Part shown: in pieces, positions 61,065-61,569 of the stretch
Position numbering within the stretch: position 1 is the stretch's first letter
Layout: every line of letters starts with the position of its first letter
Assembly: GCA_013140975.1 (NCBI GenBank)
Contig: JABFRV010000018.1
Location: forward strand, 1-61,569
Direction: 5' to 3'
Length of the DNA stretch: 61,569 nucleotides
Source of the DNA: Saprospiraceae bacterium
GTDB lineage: Bacteria; Bacteroidota; Bacteroidia; Chitinophagales; Saprospiraceae
Program-made: the position numbers and the translations under genes
Notes under the pieces: model-generated
Database searches by the model: none
What the model was told of the DNA's origin: nothing
What the model saw: only the letters and a program-made list of their open reading frames with translations

Positions 61065-61569
61065 GATTGGCTATTAAGATGTGATAAAATTATACCGCCT
61101 GCAATAGAAACATTTAAGGACTCCGCACCCAAGGAATTTCCTTTTATGGTAATTGCGATGTCACTCGCCGAAATAAATTCGGCTGGAAGACCATGTGCTT
61201 CATTTCCAAGGCAAAAAATGCTTTTCTCCGTAAAATTTACGCTTCCATAATCTTGACCATTCATACAAGTCGCAATGATTCTAAAATTTGGAAATTTCTT
61301 TCTTATTTCATCTGCTTCTATAGTAAAGATCATGATTCTACTCAAAGAACTCATACTCGCCTGAACACTTTTATTATTATAAGGATCAACGCAATTTGAG
61401 CTACACAATATGACTTTATGGCCAAACCAATCTGCTGTTCTTAACAACGTGCCAAAATTTCCGGGGTCTTGAATATCGTACAAGTATAAAAGACTATTCA
61501 AAGAGCTCAAGAGCTCTTCAGAAGGAATACTTTTGTTCATCTTAACGACTGCGAAGACCTCCTTCGTGG
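61061..61569 (-). CDS. TrmH/SpoU-family RNA 2'-O-methyltransferase (5' end cut)
   Basis: Partial; the frame stays open from ATG 61540 to the window end (TKEVFAVVKMNKSIPSEEL), so the N-terminal substrate domain lies outside. SPOUT motifs: YDIQDPGNFGTLLRTADWFG (motif 1), IFCLGNEAHGLPAEF (motif 2) and NSLGAESLNVSIAGGIILSH (motif 3), where the trefoil knot binds SAM. It methylates a ribose in rRNA or tRNA; the target is unknown. It heads a three-gene operon joined by ATGA overlaps. Confidence 0.92.
   Translation of the reverse strand, partial: TKEVFAVVKMNKSIPSEELLSSLNSLLYLYDIQDPGNFGTLLRTADWFGHKVILCSSNCVDPYNNKSVQASMSSLSRIMIFTIEADEIRKKFPNFRIIATCMNGQDYGSVNFTEKSIFCLGNEAHGLPAEFISASDIAITIKGNSLGAESLNVSIAGGIILSHLNSQS

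Overview
The window is about 61.6 kb of AT-rich DNA from a member of the Bacteroidota, most likely a Saprospiraceae- or Chitinophagales-like aerobe. The evidence is a complete alternative complex III (actABCDEF) joined to a caa3-type oxidase, type IX secretion proteins of the PorP/SprF and PorE-like types, giant proteins with gliding-motility C-terminal domains, GldC, and TAnnTTTG promoter boxes of the Bacteroidota type. No rRNA, tRNA, CRISPR array or prophage was seen.

Layout. (a) 1-1860: a terminator from an upstream gene, a possible frameshifted gene remnant, a CorC/HlyC-type membrane protein, and a 140-bp MITE-like element touching its start codon. (b) 1858-8407: trmN6, then an OB-fold (DUF5689) lipoprotein and a TonB-dependent receptor, divergent from a lipid-anchored endonuclease/exonuclease/phosphatase. 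The last three together look like a surface nucleic-acid scavenging locus. (c) 8546-11492: a Pif1-like helicase, MiaE and a TIGR02206/YwaF-type membrane protein. (d) 11547-28044, minus strand: a 15-gene respiratory block running ActA-B-C-D-E-F, CoxB, CtaD, CtaB, two subunit III proteins, subunit IV, a cysteine-less SCO-like protein, DUF420 and a small CPMC protein. It should carry electrons from menaquinol through c hemes to oxygen. Its CoxB is fused to a C-terminal OmpA peptidoglycan-binding domain. (e) 28235-39044: thyA, a putative outer-membrane protein, a TerB-like protein, mutS, and an RND efflux pair followed directly by a membrane-anchored barnase-type RNase and a barstar-type inhibitor. 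(f) 39227-54136, minus strand: two tandem paralogous three-gene cassettes, each PorP/SprF, then a PorE-like TPR/PD40/OmpA protein, then a PKD-rich giant protein with a CHU_C sorting domain. (g) 54477-57487: an NTF2-like secreted protein, a DUF7009-like/fdhD/mobA operon, and an SRPBCC gene broken by two in-frame stop codons. (h) 57594-61569, minus strand: two operons with 4-bp ATGA-type overlaps: gldC, a membrane protein and a THEP1-like NTPase; and a TrmH-type methyltransferase (cut by the window end), a zinc-less MDR oxidoreductase and a YfcE-type phosphoesterase.

The most notable items are the CoxB-OmpA fusion, the duplicated type IX secretion cassettes with a roughly 175-residue cysteine-containing insert inside one OmpA domain, the putative nucleic-acid scavenging locus, the MITE-like element, and the barnase/barstar pair placed in an efflux operon. 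All family calls come from reading motifs by eye; no database search was run.
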